Source of the DNA: an uncultured Bacteroidales bacterium
GTDB taxonomy: Bacteria > Bacteroidota > Bacteroidia > Bacteroidales > UBA932
Length of the DNA: 64,000 nucleotides
Reading direction: 5' to 3'
Assembly (NCBI GenBank): GCA_944323845.1
Contig: CALUUA010000001.1
Location: 1 to 64,000, forward strand
Position 1 is the first letter of the stretch. Every line of letters starts with the position of its first letter. The notes under the pieces are model-generated. The model was given only the letters and a program-made list of their open reading frames with translations, had not been told where the DNA came from and searched no databases. Positions 52,512 through 60,542 of the stretch are shown piece by piece. The position numbers and the translations under genes are program-made.

Positions 52512-53447
52512 ATGACGAAAGAGCAGAGATACGGGCATCTTGCGATGCTGACGGCCAGCATCGCATGGGGGCTCATGGCCCCGATATCGAAGGCCGCGAT
52601 GAATTCGGATGCTGTATCCGCGATGCTGGTAGCGGATATCAGGATTTTCGGAGCTGCGATATTGTTCTGGATTTTCTCCCTGTTTACGAAGAATGAAAAG
52701 GTGGCTGACAAGGCGGATTATGTGAAATTCTTCTTCGCCGGACTGTTCGCCATCATTCTGAACCAGTGTGTCTACGTGACGGGCGTTTCCATGACTTCTC
52801 CCGTGGATGCTTCCATCATCACTACGACCCTTCCTATCGTGACGATGATATTTGCGGCTATCTTCATCAAGGAGCCGATTACAGGCAGGAAAGCCGGAGG
52901 CGTGCTGTTGGGAGCTAGCGGAGCACTTCTTTTGCTCTTCGGGAACCGCCTTCTGCCGGGTGCTTCGGTTTCTGCTGCTTCAGGACATTCTTCCAGCCTG
53001 ACCGGAGACCTGCTTTGTTTTCTGGCACAGTGTTCTTATGCCATCTATCTGGTAATATTCAGGGATCTTATCAAGAAATATTCTCCTGTCACGCTGATGA
53101 AATGGATGTTCACATTCGCTTCAGTCATCATGATTCCGATTTCAGGCAGAAGCCTGGCTCTTACCGGCTGGAGTTCCATTTCCATGACAGAATATGCGGA
53201 GCTGGCCTATGTGCTTGTCTTCGGCACCTTCCTCTGTTATCTGATAGTGCCGGTCGGGCAGAAATATCTCAGGCCTACGCTCGTGGCCATGTATAATTAT
53301 GTCCAGCCCGTAGTGGCTGCCGTGGCAGCCATCATTTGGGGCATGGACTCTTTCAATATCCTGAAAGTGGTGGCAGTCGTGCTGATCTTTTCAGGAGTGC
53401 TGTTAGTGAACAGAAGCAAGGCCCGTCATCGCGAGGACGAAGCGTGA
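52512..53447 (+). CDS. EamA/DMT-family transporter
   Basis: 311 residues from the ATG at 52512, ten hydrophobic helices in two EamA repeats (about 5-140 and 165-300). Family members export amino acids or metabolites, and the substrate here is not readable. The 3' end overlaps the end of argD on the other strand by 45 nt. Its place beside the arg operon invites, but does not prove, a link to amino-acid efflux. Confidence 0.85.
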   Translation: MTKEQRYGHLAMLTASIAWGLMAPISKAAMNSDAVSAMLVADIRIFGAAILFWIFSLFTKNEKVADKADYVKFFFAGLFAIILNQCVYVTGVSMTSPVDASIITTTLPIVTMIFAAIFIKEPITGRKAGGVLLGASGALLLLFGNRLLPGASVSAASGHSSSLTGDLLCFLAQCSYAIYLVIFRDLIKKYSPVTLMKWMFTFASVIMIPISGRSLALTGWSSISMTEYAELAYVLVFGTFLCYLIVPVGQKYLRPTLVAMYNYVQPVVAAVAAIIWGMDSFNILKVVAVVLIFSGVLLVNRSKARHREDEA

Positions 53448-54545
53448 TGCTGTCTCTTCGGATATCGTCAGGGACGGAAGCAGCCGTATGACATTCGATC
53501 CGGCAGCCCCTGTGAAGAAATGTTTCTCGAAGAGGAGCCTGTTCCGCAGGTCTTCGTATCCGTCCTTCAGCTCCAGCCCTATCATCAGTCCGCGTCCGCG
53601 ATATTCCTTTATAGGGTGTATCGGATGTCCGTCAGGGCAGAGGGCCTGTCTGAAATATTCTCCTATTCTGGCTGCGTTTTCCACTAAATGCTCGTTTTCC
53701 ATTATCTCCAGCACGGCTATGGCTGCGGCGCAGGCCAGATGATTTCCTCCGAATGTAGTCCCGAGCATCCCGTATTCCGCCTTGAAGGCCGGGGATATGA
53801 GGACTCCGCCGATAGGGAAGCCGTTGGCCATGCCTTTGGCCGTCGTGACGATATCTGCGCGGATACCTGAATGCTGGTGCGCGAAGAACTTTCCGGTACG
53901 GCCGTACCCGGACTGTATTTCGTCCAGTATCAGTACTGTACCTGTTTTGTCGCACAGCTCCCTCAGGTATATAAGGAACCCGTCTGACGGTTCGTGTATG
54001 CCTGCCACTCCCTGTATACCTTCGATGATGACTGCCGCGTATTCTCCGGTACGCAGTTCTTTCTCTACGGCATCGGCATCATTCAGAGGAGCGAACTTGA
54101 CATGGTCGGTGGCATTGAACGGGGACTGTATCCGTGGATTGTCCGTGACAGCGACAGCTCCTGAAGTCCTGCCGTGGAAGGCCTTGCCGAAAGCCAGTAC
54201 TTTTGACCTTCCTGTCTGGAAGGAGGCCAGCTTCATGGCATTCTCGTTGGCTTCAGCCCCTGAATTGCAGAGAAAAAGCGAGTAGTCATCATAGCCGCTG
54301 GCTTTTCCGAGCTTGCAGGCAAGTTCTTTCTGAAGCGAATTCTGTACGGCGTTCGAATAGAATCCGAGTTTTTCCAGCTGGGCGGTGACCGCCTTTACGT
54401 AATGCGGGTGGCAATGACCTACCGAAATGACGGCATGTCCTCCGTAAAGGTCTGTGTATTCCACTCCGTCAGCATCCCACAGCGTGGTGTCGAGACCTCT
54501 TACAGGCTCGATGTCCCACAGTTTGTAAACTTTGAATAAATCCAT
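53403..54545 (-). CDS. argD: N-acyl-ornithine aminotransferase
   Basis: PLP enzyme, acylglutamate semialdehyde to acylornithine. 380 residues from the ATG at 54545; an upstream ATG at 54599 overlaps argC. LFLCNSGAEANENAMKLA, ILDEIQSGYGRTG and TTAKGMANGFPIGG (PLP Lys) are visible. In this succinyl-type pathway the substrate is probably N-succinyl-glutamate semialdehyde. It is last in the operon GNAT-argG-argC-argD. Confidence 0.94.
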   Translation of the reverse strand: MDLFKVYKLWDIEPVRGLDTTLWDADGVEYTDLYGGHAVISVGHCHPHYVKAVTAQLEKLGFYSNAVQNSLQKELACKLGKASGYDDYSLFLCNSGAEANENAMKLASFQTGRSKVLAFGKAFHGRTSGAVAVTDNPRIQSPFNATDHVKFAPLNDADAVEKELRTGEYAAVIIEGIQGVAGIHEPSDGFLIYLRELCDKTGTVLILDEIQSGYGRTGKFFAHQHSGIRADIVTTAKGMANGFPIGGVLISPAFKAEYGMLGTTFGGNHLACAAAIAVLEIMENEHLVENAARIGEYFRQALCPDGHPIHPIKEYRGRGLMIGLELKDGYEDLRNRLLFEKHFFTGAAGSNVIRLLPSLTISEETASRFVLAMTGLASVH

Positions 54546-54555
54546 TTCCTTACTT

Positions 54556-55527
54556 TTAAAATGCGGAAGGCTTGAGTCGCAGACCGGCGGTCTCGTCAAG
54601 TCCGAACATCAGATTCATGTTCTGGACCGCCTGTCCGGACGCGCCTTTCACCAGGTTGTCGATGGCTGAACTGATATGTACATAGCCGTCATGAAGTTCG
54701 ACATGTACAAGCCCTTTGTTGGTATTGACGACCTCTTTCAGGGAAATTCCTTTTCCTGAATGGAAAACGAACGGGGAGTCCCTGTACCAGTCTTCGAATA
54801 TCCCGACATATCTGCCTTCAGTCATCCCCTTGACAGCCCTGGTATAGACGCTCGCGAAAATTCCTCTTGTGAAATCACCTCTCATCGGGACGAAATTCAC
54901 CACAGGCTCCTGTCCGGCTAACCGGCCCAGATTTTTCCTGATCTCGGCCAGATGCTGGTGCGTGAACAGCTTGTAAATGGAAATATTGCTTTCCCTGTAG
55001 CTGAAATGGGAGGTCTCCGAAAGTTTTTTTCCGGCTCCCGTGGAACCTGTAATGGCTGTCGCATGTATCTCGTCCCTGATAAGGCCGTTGCCCGCCAGCG
55101 GCAGCAGGGCCAGCTGTATGGCAGTGGCGAAGCATCCGGGATTGGCTATGTCGTGCGCCTGTCTTATGCTTTCTTTCCCGCTTTCGCACAGCCCGTAGAC
55201 GAATTGCCGTCCGGAATAATCCCCGTCGAGCCTGAAATCATTTCCCAGATCTATTATCCTGCATGAACTGTCAGGCCGGCGGGTGTCCAGAAATTCTCTG
55301 GACAGGCCATGACCCAGACAGAGGAATATCACATCGGGGTTTCCCAAGTCTGTACCGAATTTCAAGTCAGTCTCTCCGATGAGGTCGCGGTGGATTTCGC
55401 TGACAGGTATGTCCTCCGATGAGGTCGTCGTGGCAGCCACCACTTCCACATCCGGGTGGCGGAGGAGAATCCTCAAAAGTTCCCCTCCGGTGTACCCTGT
55501 GCCTCCTGCTATCGCTGCTTTTATCAT
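54556..55527 (-). CDS. argC: N-acyl-gamma-glutamyl-phosphate reductase
   Basis: NADPH-dependent reduction of the acylglutamyl phosphate. 323 residues with AGGTGYTGGELLRIL as the dinucleotide loop and NPGCFATA with the catalytic Cys. argD follows after 10 nt, argG precedes by 14 nt. Confidence 0.95.
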   Translation of the reverse strand: MIKAAIAGGTGYTGGELLRILLRHPDVEVVAATTTSSEDIPVSEIHRDLIGETDLKFGTDLGNPDVIFLCLGHGLSREFLDTRRPDSSCRIIDLGNDFRLDGDYSGRQFVYGLCESGKESIRQAHDIANPGCFATAIQLALLPLAGNGLIRDEIHATAITGSTGAGKKLSETSHFSYRESNISIYKLFTHQHLAEIRKNLGRLAGQEPVVNFVPMRGDFTRGIFASVYTRAVKGMTEGRYVGIFEDWYRDSPFVFHSGKGISLKEVVNTNKGLVHVELHDGYVHISSAIDNLVKGASGQAVQNMNLMFGLDETAGLRLKPSAF

Positions 55528-55541
55528 GTCCCTTATTCTTT

Positions 55542-56753
55542 TCAGTCTTTCACCGCATCGTCCGCATGACCGCTGTTCACGCTGTAGTAGATTTTCAGCG
55601 GATTGGCGAGAACCTTCGTGAAGCCCACCACATCGGCGCCAGTGTAGGATTTGTTGATTTCACCGTATGAACCGAACTTCGAACTCATCAGGTCATGGCT
55701 GCTTGAACATCCGAGCACGGCGAAATGATAAGGCATAAGAGCCACTTCCACTTCACCGGTCACATTCTTTTCCATGTTGTCCATCATGGCTTCCATGTCG
55801 CGGAGTACAGGATCGAGGTACATGGCTTCATGCATCTGCTGTCCGTACCATCCGGCTATCTGGTCTTTCCAATACAGCTGGCCTTTGGTAAGCACGTGTT
55901 TTTCCAGAAGATGGTGGGCCTTTATGATGATCAGCGGCGCGGCAGCCTCGAATGCCACCCTGCCCTTGATTCCGATGATGGTGTCGCCCACATGAATGTC
56001 CCTGCCTATTCCGAAAGGTCCGGCTATATCCCTGACTTTCCTGATGACATCCACAGGAGACATTTTCACGCCGTTCACCGATACCGGTTCTCCTGCCTCG
56101 AATCCGATTCTGATATGTTCAGGAGCTGTCTTGGTGACTTTTGTAGGGTATGCCTCTTCCGGAAGATATCCGTCAGAGGACAATGTTTCCACTCCGCCGA
56201 TGCTCGTGCCCCAGAGTCCCTGATTGATGGAATATTTCGACTTTTCCCAAGACGATTCATAGCCGTGGTCCTGAAGATACTTTATTTCTTCCTGTCTTGT
56301 AATCGAAAGCTCCCTGATAGGGGCGATGATCTTCACTTCGGGAGCCAGAATCTCGAATACGATGTCGAATCTCACCTGATCGTTTCCTGCACCCGTACTT
56401 CCGTGGGCTACATATGCTGCGCCTGTCTTCCGTACATGTTTCAGGACCTCCAGAGCCTGGAATACGCGTTCCGAACTGACAGACAGCGGATAAGTGGCAT
56501 TCTTGAGGATATTTCCGTATATCAGATACTTGAGTCCGTGCCTGTAGTAAGTGTCCACGGCATCAATATTCGTATGCGAAGCTGCCCCGAGCTGCAGGGC
56601 CCTTTCTTCTATCTTCTTTTCTTCTTCCTTAGAGAAGCCGCCGGTGTTCACCATGATGGTGTGGACCTCAAGCCCTTTTTCGTTTTTCAGATAAGGTACG
56701 CAGAATGAGGTGTCAAGACCTCCGCTGAATGCGAGTACGACTTTGTTGTTCAT
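55542..56753 (-). CDS. argG: Argininosuccinate synthase
   Basis: Joins citrulline and aspartate using ATP. 403 residues with the PP-loop AFSGGLDTSF and AAYVAHGSTGAGNDQVRF. Normal length. It follows the GNAT gene by 12 nt and precedes argC, so the order of genes is not the order of reactions. Confidence 0.97.
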   Translation of the reverse strand: MNNKVVLAFSGGLDTSFCVPYLKNEKGLEVHTIMVNTGGFSKEEEKKIEERALQLGAASHTNIDAVDTYYRHGLKYLIYGNILKNATYPLSVSSERVFQALEVLKHVRKTGAAYVAHGSTGAGNDQVRFDIVFEILAPEVKIIAPIRELSITRQEEIKYLQDHGYESSWEKSKYSINQGLWGTSIGGVETLSSDGYLPEEAYPTKVTKTAPEHIRIGFEAGEPVSVNGVKMSPVDVIRKVRDIAGPFGIGRDIHVGDTIIGIKGRVAFEAAAPLIIIKAHHLLEKHVLTKGQLYWKDQIAGWYGQQMHEAMYLDPVLRDMEAMMDNMEKNVTGEVEVALMPYHFAVLGCSSSHDLMSSKFGSYGEINKSYTGADVVGFTKVLANPLKIYYSVNSGHADDAVKD

Positions 56754-56765
56754 GATATTGTGGTT

Positions 56766-57317
56766 TTAATGATTATCGGTAATGTGTTCGTTCGGGTCAT
56801 ATAGCAGTCCGGTACACAGGCACATCTTGTAGTTGTTGTTCTGCAATATAGGAAAATTCTTGCATCCCTGGCAGCCTTTCCAGAATTCTGGATCATGTGT
56901 CAGCTCCCCGAAAGGCACCGGCCTGAACCCCAGACCGTAGTTCATCTTCATGACTGCGGCTCCTGTGGTGATGCTGAATATCTTGGCGTCAGGATATTTT
57001 TCTCTGGACAGGTTGAATATCCTTTGCTTGATTCTTTTTGCCAGCCCTAATCCGCGGAAGGCATGTGCGACTATCAGTCCGGAGTTGGCTACATACTTTT
57101 TCCCTTCCCACGTCTCGATGTATGAGAAACCCGCGAATCTTCCGTTCTTTGCGACAGCTATTACAGCCTTTCCGGCCCTCATCTTTTCCACTATGTACTC
57201 AGGAGTCCGTTTCGCTATTCCCGTTCCTCTTTCCTGCGCGGATACGAACATCTCGTCGCATATCTCCTGAGCATACTTCGCGTGGCCGTTGTTGGCCACC
57301 ATAACATCAATATCCAT
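56766..57317 (-). CDS. GNAT-family acyltransferase at the head of the arg operon
   Basis: 183 residues. The GNAT fold has VANSGLIVAHAFRGLGLAKRIKQ, with the acyl-CoA pyrophosphate loop RGLGLA. The tail is Cys-rich (CQGCKNF ... CLCTG), an unusual addition that may bind metal. No classical ArgA or ArgJ is in the window. In Bacteroidetes a GNAT gene at this place is a plausible acylglutamate synthase; with the succinyl-type transcarbamylase, transfer of succinyl to glutamate is my inference. Preceded by a leader region of about 250 nt. Confidence 0.8.
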   Translation of the reverse strand: MDIDVMVANNGHAKYAQEICDEMFVSAQERGTGIAKRTPEYIVEKMRAGKAVIAVAKNGRFAGFSYIETWEGKKYVANSGLIVAHAFRGLGLAKRIKQRIFNLSREKYPDAKIFSITTGAAVMKMNYGLGFRPVPFGELTHDPEFWKGCQGCKNFPILQNNNYKMCLCTGLLYDPNEHITDNH

Positions 57318-57590
57318 TTTTTCTGTTATGTATTTTAACTGATTTGATTCATGAAAACAATAAACCGCCTAACGGCAAGACAAACCTGGATTGTCAATTG
57401 CAATTGATGCGTTTTTTATGTAATGAGTCTGGAAAGTCTGAGGGTTTCCCGAATGTCCGCCCTCCTAGATTCGGACAAGAACAGACGCAGCCGAAGAGCC
57501 TCGTCGGACTCTTATGCCGGTTGTAGTGATGAAAGATATGTCTGTTCCGAATTCCATAATTGCTGCAAACATACGAAGATTTTTTGATTT
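57318..57590 (-). promoter_or_regulatory. Leader region of the GNAT-argGCD operon
   Basis: A promoter TATGTTTG (minus strand, 57566-57573) is followed by a 30-codon leader peptide frame (57465-57557). Then come overlapping inverted repeats that cannot all form at once: TGTCCG/CGGACA, TCCGAAT/ATTCGGG, and GAGGG/CCCTC between about 57430 and 57475. A 14-bp palindrome (57394-57407) and a GCC/GGC hairpin (57367-57376) lie nearer the GNAT start. The layout suggests arginine-responsive attenuation, but no T-run for a standard terminator is visible on this strand. Confidence 0.5.
57465..57557 (-). CDS. Putative arginine leader peptide
   Basis: Thirty codons plus stop. Arg occurs at positions 16, 18, 19 and 29; three of the four codons are CGA and one AGA. 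The middle reads ITTTGIRVRRGSSAASVLVRI in part (positions 10-30). The ATG lies about 3 nt after the expected transcript start, so it is read from an almost leaderless message. It lies upstream of the arg operon as in attenuator leaders. Not proven to be translated. Confidence 0.5.
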   Translation of the reverse strand: MEFGTDISFITTTGIRVRRGSSAASVLVRI

Positions 57591-57725
57591 ATGTATGCTT
57601 TTTTCAAAAAATATGGGACGGATTGCGTCCGGATTTGCTATCTTTGGGAAAATTTGGCGGATTTGAGAAAGAAAAAGAACAGCTGTAAGGTGTCTCCGGA
57701 TTTCCTGAGCAGGGAGAAAGCCTCC

Positions 57726-57893
57726 ATGATCAGAAAAAACCGGCAGGTCATCTACCTGAATGATAAAGAAATGGCTGCAATAAGCGAATATTGCAGCCGT
57801 TTCAGAGTCAATACCAAATCCGTTCTTTTCCGTCAGGCGATCATGGAAAAAGTTCTGAAGGAACTCGATTCCAACCCGCCTACCTTGTTCTGA
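57726..57893 (+). CDS. Small ribbon-helix-helix-like protein
   Basis: 55 residues from the ATG at 57726; a TTG at 57663 would give 76. RQVIYLNDKEMAAISEYCSRF has the strand-helix pattern of RHH DNA-binding proteins, followed by a second helix SVLFRQAIMEKVLKEL and the end PPTLF. A TATCTTTG box at 57639-57646 gives it its own promoter and excludes the longer frame from 57591. A target is not evident. Convergent with the next gene at 4 nt. Confidence 0.6.
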   Translation: MIRKNRQVIYLNDKEMAAISEYCSRFRVNTKSVLFRQAIMEKVLKELDSNPPTLF

Positions 57894-57897
57894 AATT

Positions 57898-58569
57898 CTA
57901 GTCCCTGCGGGCCAGTCCTATATAGTAAAGCAGCGTGGCGAGAGAACCTATGGCAGCTATGACATAGGTATATGCAGCCCATTTCAGGGCATCCACGGCC
58001 ATCGGTTCTGTCCGGCTGTCGGTCACTCCGGCATTTCTGAGCCAGGATACGGCCCTCGAACTTGCGTTGATTTCCACCGGAAGTGTCGCGAAGCTGAAAA
58101 GTGTGGTGACGGCGAAAAGTCCGATGCCGAACCACAGCAGCTGCGGGAACGCGCTCATCAGCAGGACTCCGAGCAGAAGCACCCACTGTACGATGCTCGA
58201 GGCGAAATTGACGAAAGGCACAAGGGCTGTCCTGAATTTGAGAGGGGCGTAGCCTTTGGCGTGCTGGACAGCATGCCCGCATTCATGTGCAGCTACTGCC
58301 GCAGCTGCAATGGAACAGCTCCCGTAGACGCCTTCGCTCAATGCCACCGTCTTGTTTACAGGATTGTAGAAATCTGTCAGCATTCCTTTTGTAGGAACGA
58401 CCTTGACGTCATAAATGCCGTTGTCATTCAGCATTTTAACGGCGATCTCGGCTCCTGTCATGCCGTTTTCTGTCATTATCTTTGAATATTTGTTGAACCT
58501 GCTTGTCAGCATGTTCTGCACTATCAGGCTGAGAATGAAGATAGCGATAAGTATAAACCAGATATTCAT
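57898..58569 (-). CDS. YugP-like neutral zinc metallopeptidase, membrane
   Basis: 223 residues with an N-terminal membrane helix, the metal motif AAHECGHAVQHAKG (HExxH) near residue 94, and two or three further helices. Matches the Zn_peptidase_2 family of B. subtilis YugP. Substrate unknown. No clear consensus promoter upstream. Confidence 0.9.
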   Translation of the reverse strand: MNIWFILIAIFILSLIVQNMLTSRFNKYSKIMTENGMTGAEIAVKMLNDNGIYDVKVVPTKGMLTDFYNPVNKTVALSEGVYGSCSIAAAAVAAHECGHAVQHAKGYAPLKFRTALVPFVNFASSIVQWVLLLGVLLMSAFPQLLWFGIGLFAVTTLFSFATLPVEINASSRAVSWLRNAGVTDSRTEPMAVDALKWAAYTYVIAAIGSLATLLYYIGLARRD

Positions 58570-58669
58570 GATTCGATTTCTTTCTGAAATAAAATATTAT
58601 GTATAAGAGCGGGCATATATATACAAAAACTGAGCCTGTCGGCAGCATGGTCTGAAATTTCCATAATAA

Positions 58670-58700
58670 TTGGAACGGTGCCTAAATTTTGATATTTTTG
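58670..58700 (+). promoter_or_regulatory. Consensus promoter of alr
   Basis: TTG at 58670-58672, a 20-nt gap, and TATTTTTG at 58693-58700. A TGTCCGG/CCGGACA hairpin at 58739-58758 lies in the leader. Confidence 0.7.
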
Positions 58701-58776
58701 CATCCTGTTTTGCGGAGATGGCAGGAAGCCGCCGGCATTGTCCGGCAGAGGCCGGACATCTTCTTAAAATTCAGTG

Positions 58777-59889
58777 ATGATGAAGGAAAATGATTTTTCT
58801 CGGCTGGAAATCAATCTTCCGAACTGCTTGCGGAATTACAGCTATTTCAGGTCGTGTCTGAAACCGGAAACCAGACTTCTGGTGCTGGTGAAGGCCAATG
58901 CCTACGGTCATGGAGCCGTGGAGTTCGCTTCCATGATGGAAAAGGCGGGGGCGGACTATCTTGCTGTCGCCTATCCCGTGGAGGGCGTGGAATTGAGAAA
59001 GGCCGGCATATGGTCTCCGATACTCGTCCTTACGGCAGGGACGGACTTTTTCGATGAGATAATCGACAATGCGCTTGAGCCGGGAATACCGAATCTTGTG
59101 ACCCTGAAGGAGTTTTGCGAGGCTCTGAAGAGCAGGGGGCTTGAAAATTATCCGGTCCACATCAAGCTGGATACCGGGATGCACAGACTGGGTTTCATGA
59201 CCGGCGAGCTTCATGACCTGACAGAATTTCTGAAGGACTGCCGAAGTGTCAGGGTGAAGTCCGTTTATTCGCATCTGGCAGCCGCTGAGGATCCGCAGAG
59301 TGATGATTTTACCCTCGGGCAGATAGACATGTTCCGGAAAAATGCGGATATCGTGACCCGGGCTATCGGCTACAGGCCGATGTATCATATCCTTAATTCG
59401 GCCGGAATTGAACGGTTCCCGCAGTATCAGTTCGATATGGTCAGGCTCGGAATAGGAATCTACGGCATAAGCGCGCTGCCGGACGTGCATCTGTCGCCGG
59501 TGGCCTCGTTCAAGTGCAAGATATTGCAGATAAAGCATCTGGGACCGGAGGACGGCACTATCGGTTACGGCCGGCACGGACATATTTCCGAGACCGGTAC
59601 GGTAATAGCCACCATTCCTGTGGGCTACGCGGACGGGGTGGACAGAAGGCTTGGCAACGGAGCCGCTTCGTTCATGCTCAACGGCCGCAGAGTGCCTACC
59701 ATAGGCAATATATGCATGGATATGTGTATGCTGGACATTACTGGCGTGCCGGCCGAGGTGGGGGATACGGTGACGATATTCGGGGAAGAGCCCACAGCAT
59801 CCGAATTGGCCGGGGTTCTGGGCACGATTCCATACGAGATTTTCACTTCTGTCCCGCGCAGGATAGAGAGGGTAATAATAAGGGGATGA
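58777..59889 (+). CDS. alr: Alanine racemase, stand-alone
   Basis: PLP enzyme giving D-alanine for peptidoglycan. 370 residues from the ATG at 58777 (GTG at 58774 and ATG at 58780 also possible). The PLP lysine is in LVKANAYGHG and the second catalytic Tyr in IGYGRHG. Many Bacteroidetes carry Alr only as a fusion to MurF; this copy has no MurF part. A terminator-like hairpin overlaps the stop. Confidence 0.95.
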   Translation: MMKENDFSRLEINLPNCLRNYSYFRSCLKPETRLLVLVKANAYGHGAVEFASMMEKAGADYLAVAYPVEGVELRKAGIWSPILVLTAGTDFFDEIIDNALEPGIPNLVTLKEFCEALKSRGLENYPVHIKLDTGMHRLGFMTGELHDLTEFLKDCRSVRVKSVYSHLAAAEDPQSDDFTLGQIDMFRKNADIVTRAIGYRPMYHILNSAGIERFPQYQFDMVRLGIGIYGISALPDVHLSPVASFKCKILQIKHLGPEDGTIGYGRHGHISETGTVIATIPVGYADGVDRRLGNGAASFMLNGRRVPTIGNICMDMCMLDITGVPAEVGDTVTIFGEEPTASELAGVLGTIPYEIFTSVPRRIERVIIRG

Positions 59890-59906
59890 CCGGTCAGTCA
59901 TCCCCT
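59881..59906. terminator. Hairpin overlapping the alr stop codon
   Basis: Ten-bp perfect arms with a 6-nt loop. It lies between alr and the convergent DJ-1 gene. Only short T-runs are near, so termination strength is uncertain. Confidence 0.55.
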
Positions 59907-59929
59907 CATCGTTTCTACGCACTTCCGGC

Positions 59930-60505
59930 TTACAGCATCATCCCGCTTTTGACTTCCGCTGCGGCCTCTTCGCCTTTGAGATAGGCCAGAATCGCCAGTC
60001 CGAAATCGATGGACAGACCCGGGCCGCGGCCGGTGATGATGTTTCCGTCCGTTTCCACATTCTTCCCGGCGTATTTCACACCCTGATCCACGAGAGGCTT
60101 CTCGAAACCGTCATAGCATGTCATGCGCTTGCCTGACAGTCCCGGAAGTTTGCCCAGCACTACGCTCGGCGCGGCGCAGATGGCTGCTACGGCACCGCCT
60201 TCAGAGTAATGCTTGCGCAGGATTTCCATCAGTTCTGCCTTCTCTGCCAGATTTGTGGAGCCCGGCATTCCGCCTGGAAAGATCATGACATCCTTTTCAC
60301 CTGTCCCGCTGAAATCGGCATTTTCCTTGAATTCTCCGAAAGTCATGTCTGTCACGACAGTCACATGATGGGAACTGGTCACGAATTTGTCGTCATGGAC
60401 GGATACCATTTTGACCGGTATCCCTCCTCTTTTCAGTACGTCAGCCGTAGCCAGAGCCTCGGTTTCCTCAAAACCGTTGGCGAAAAACATGTAAACCCCT
60501 TTCAT
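59930..60505 (-). CDS. DJ-1/PfpI family protein
   Basis: 191 residues of the DJ-1/ThiJ fold. The reactive Cys110 is in AAICAAPSVV and its Glu partner in NGFEETEAL (Glu14 region), so the redox or glyoxalase-type active site is intact. Biological role in bacteria is debated. It follows infB by 37 nt on the same strand and may be cotranscribed with nusA-infB. Confidence 0.9.
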   Translation of the reverse strand: MKGVYMFFANGFEETEALATADVLKRGGIPVKMVSVHDDKFVTSSHHVTVVTDMTFGEFKENADFSGTGEKDVMIFPGGMPGSTNLAEKAELMEILRKHYSEGGAVAAICAAPSVVLGKLPGLSGKRMTCYDGFEKPLVDQGVKYAGKNVETDGNIITGRGPGLSIDFGLAILAYLKGEEAAAEVKSGMML

Positions 60506-60542
60506 ATTCAGTTGGTTTTATGATTTTTCCGTCAGCTGCACC

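Noticed and set aside
57591..57725. Longer N terminus of the RHH-like protein
   Set aside because: The TATCTTTG promoter at 57639-57646 lies inside; the added residues do not look like a domain.
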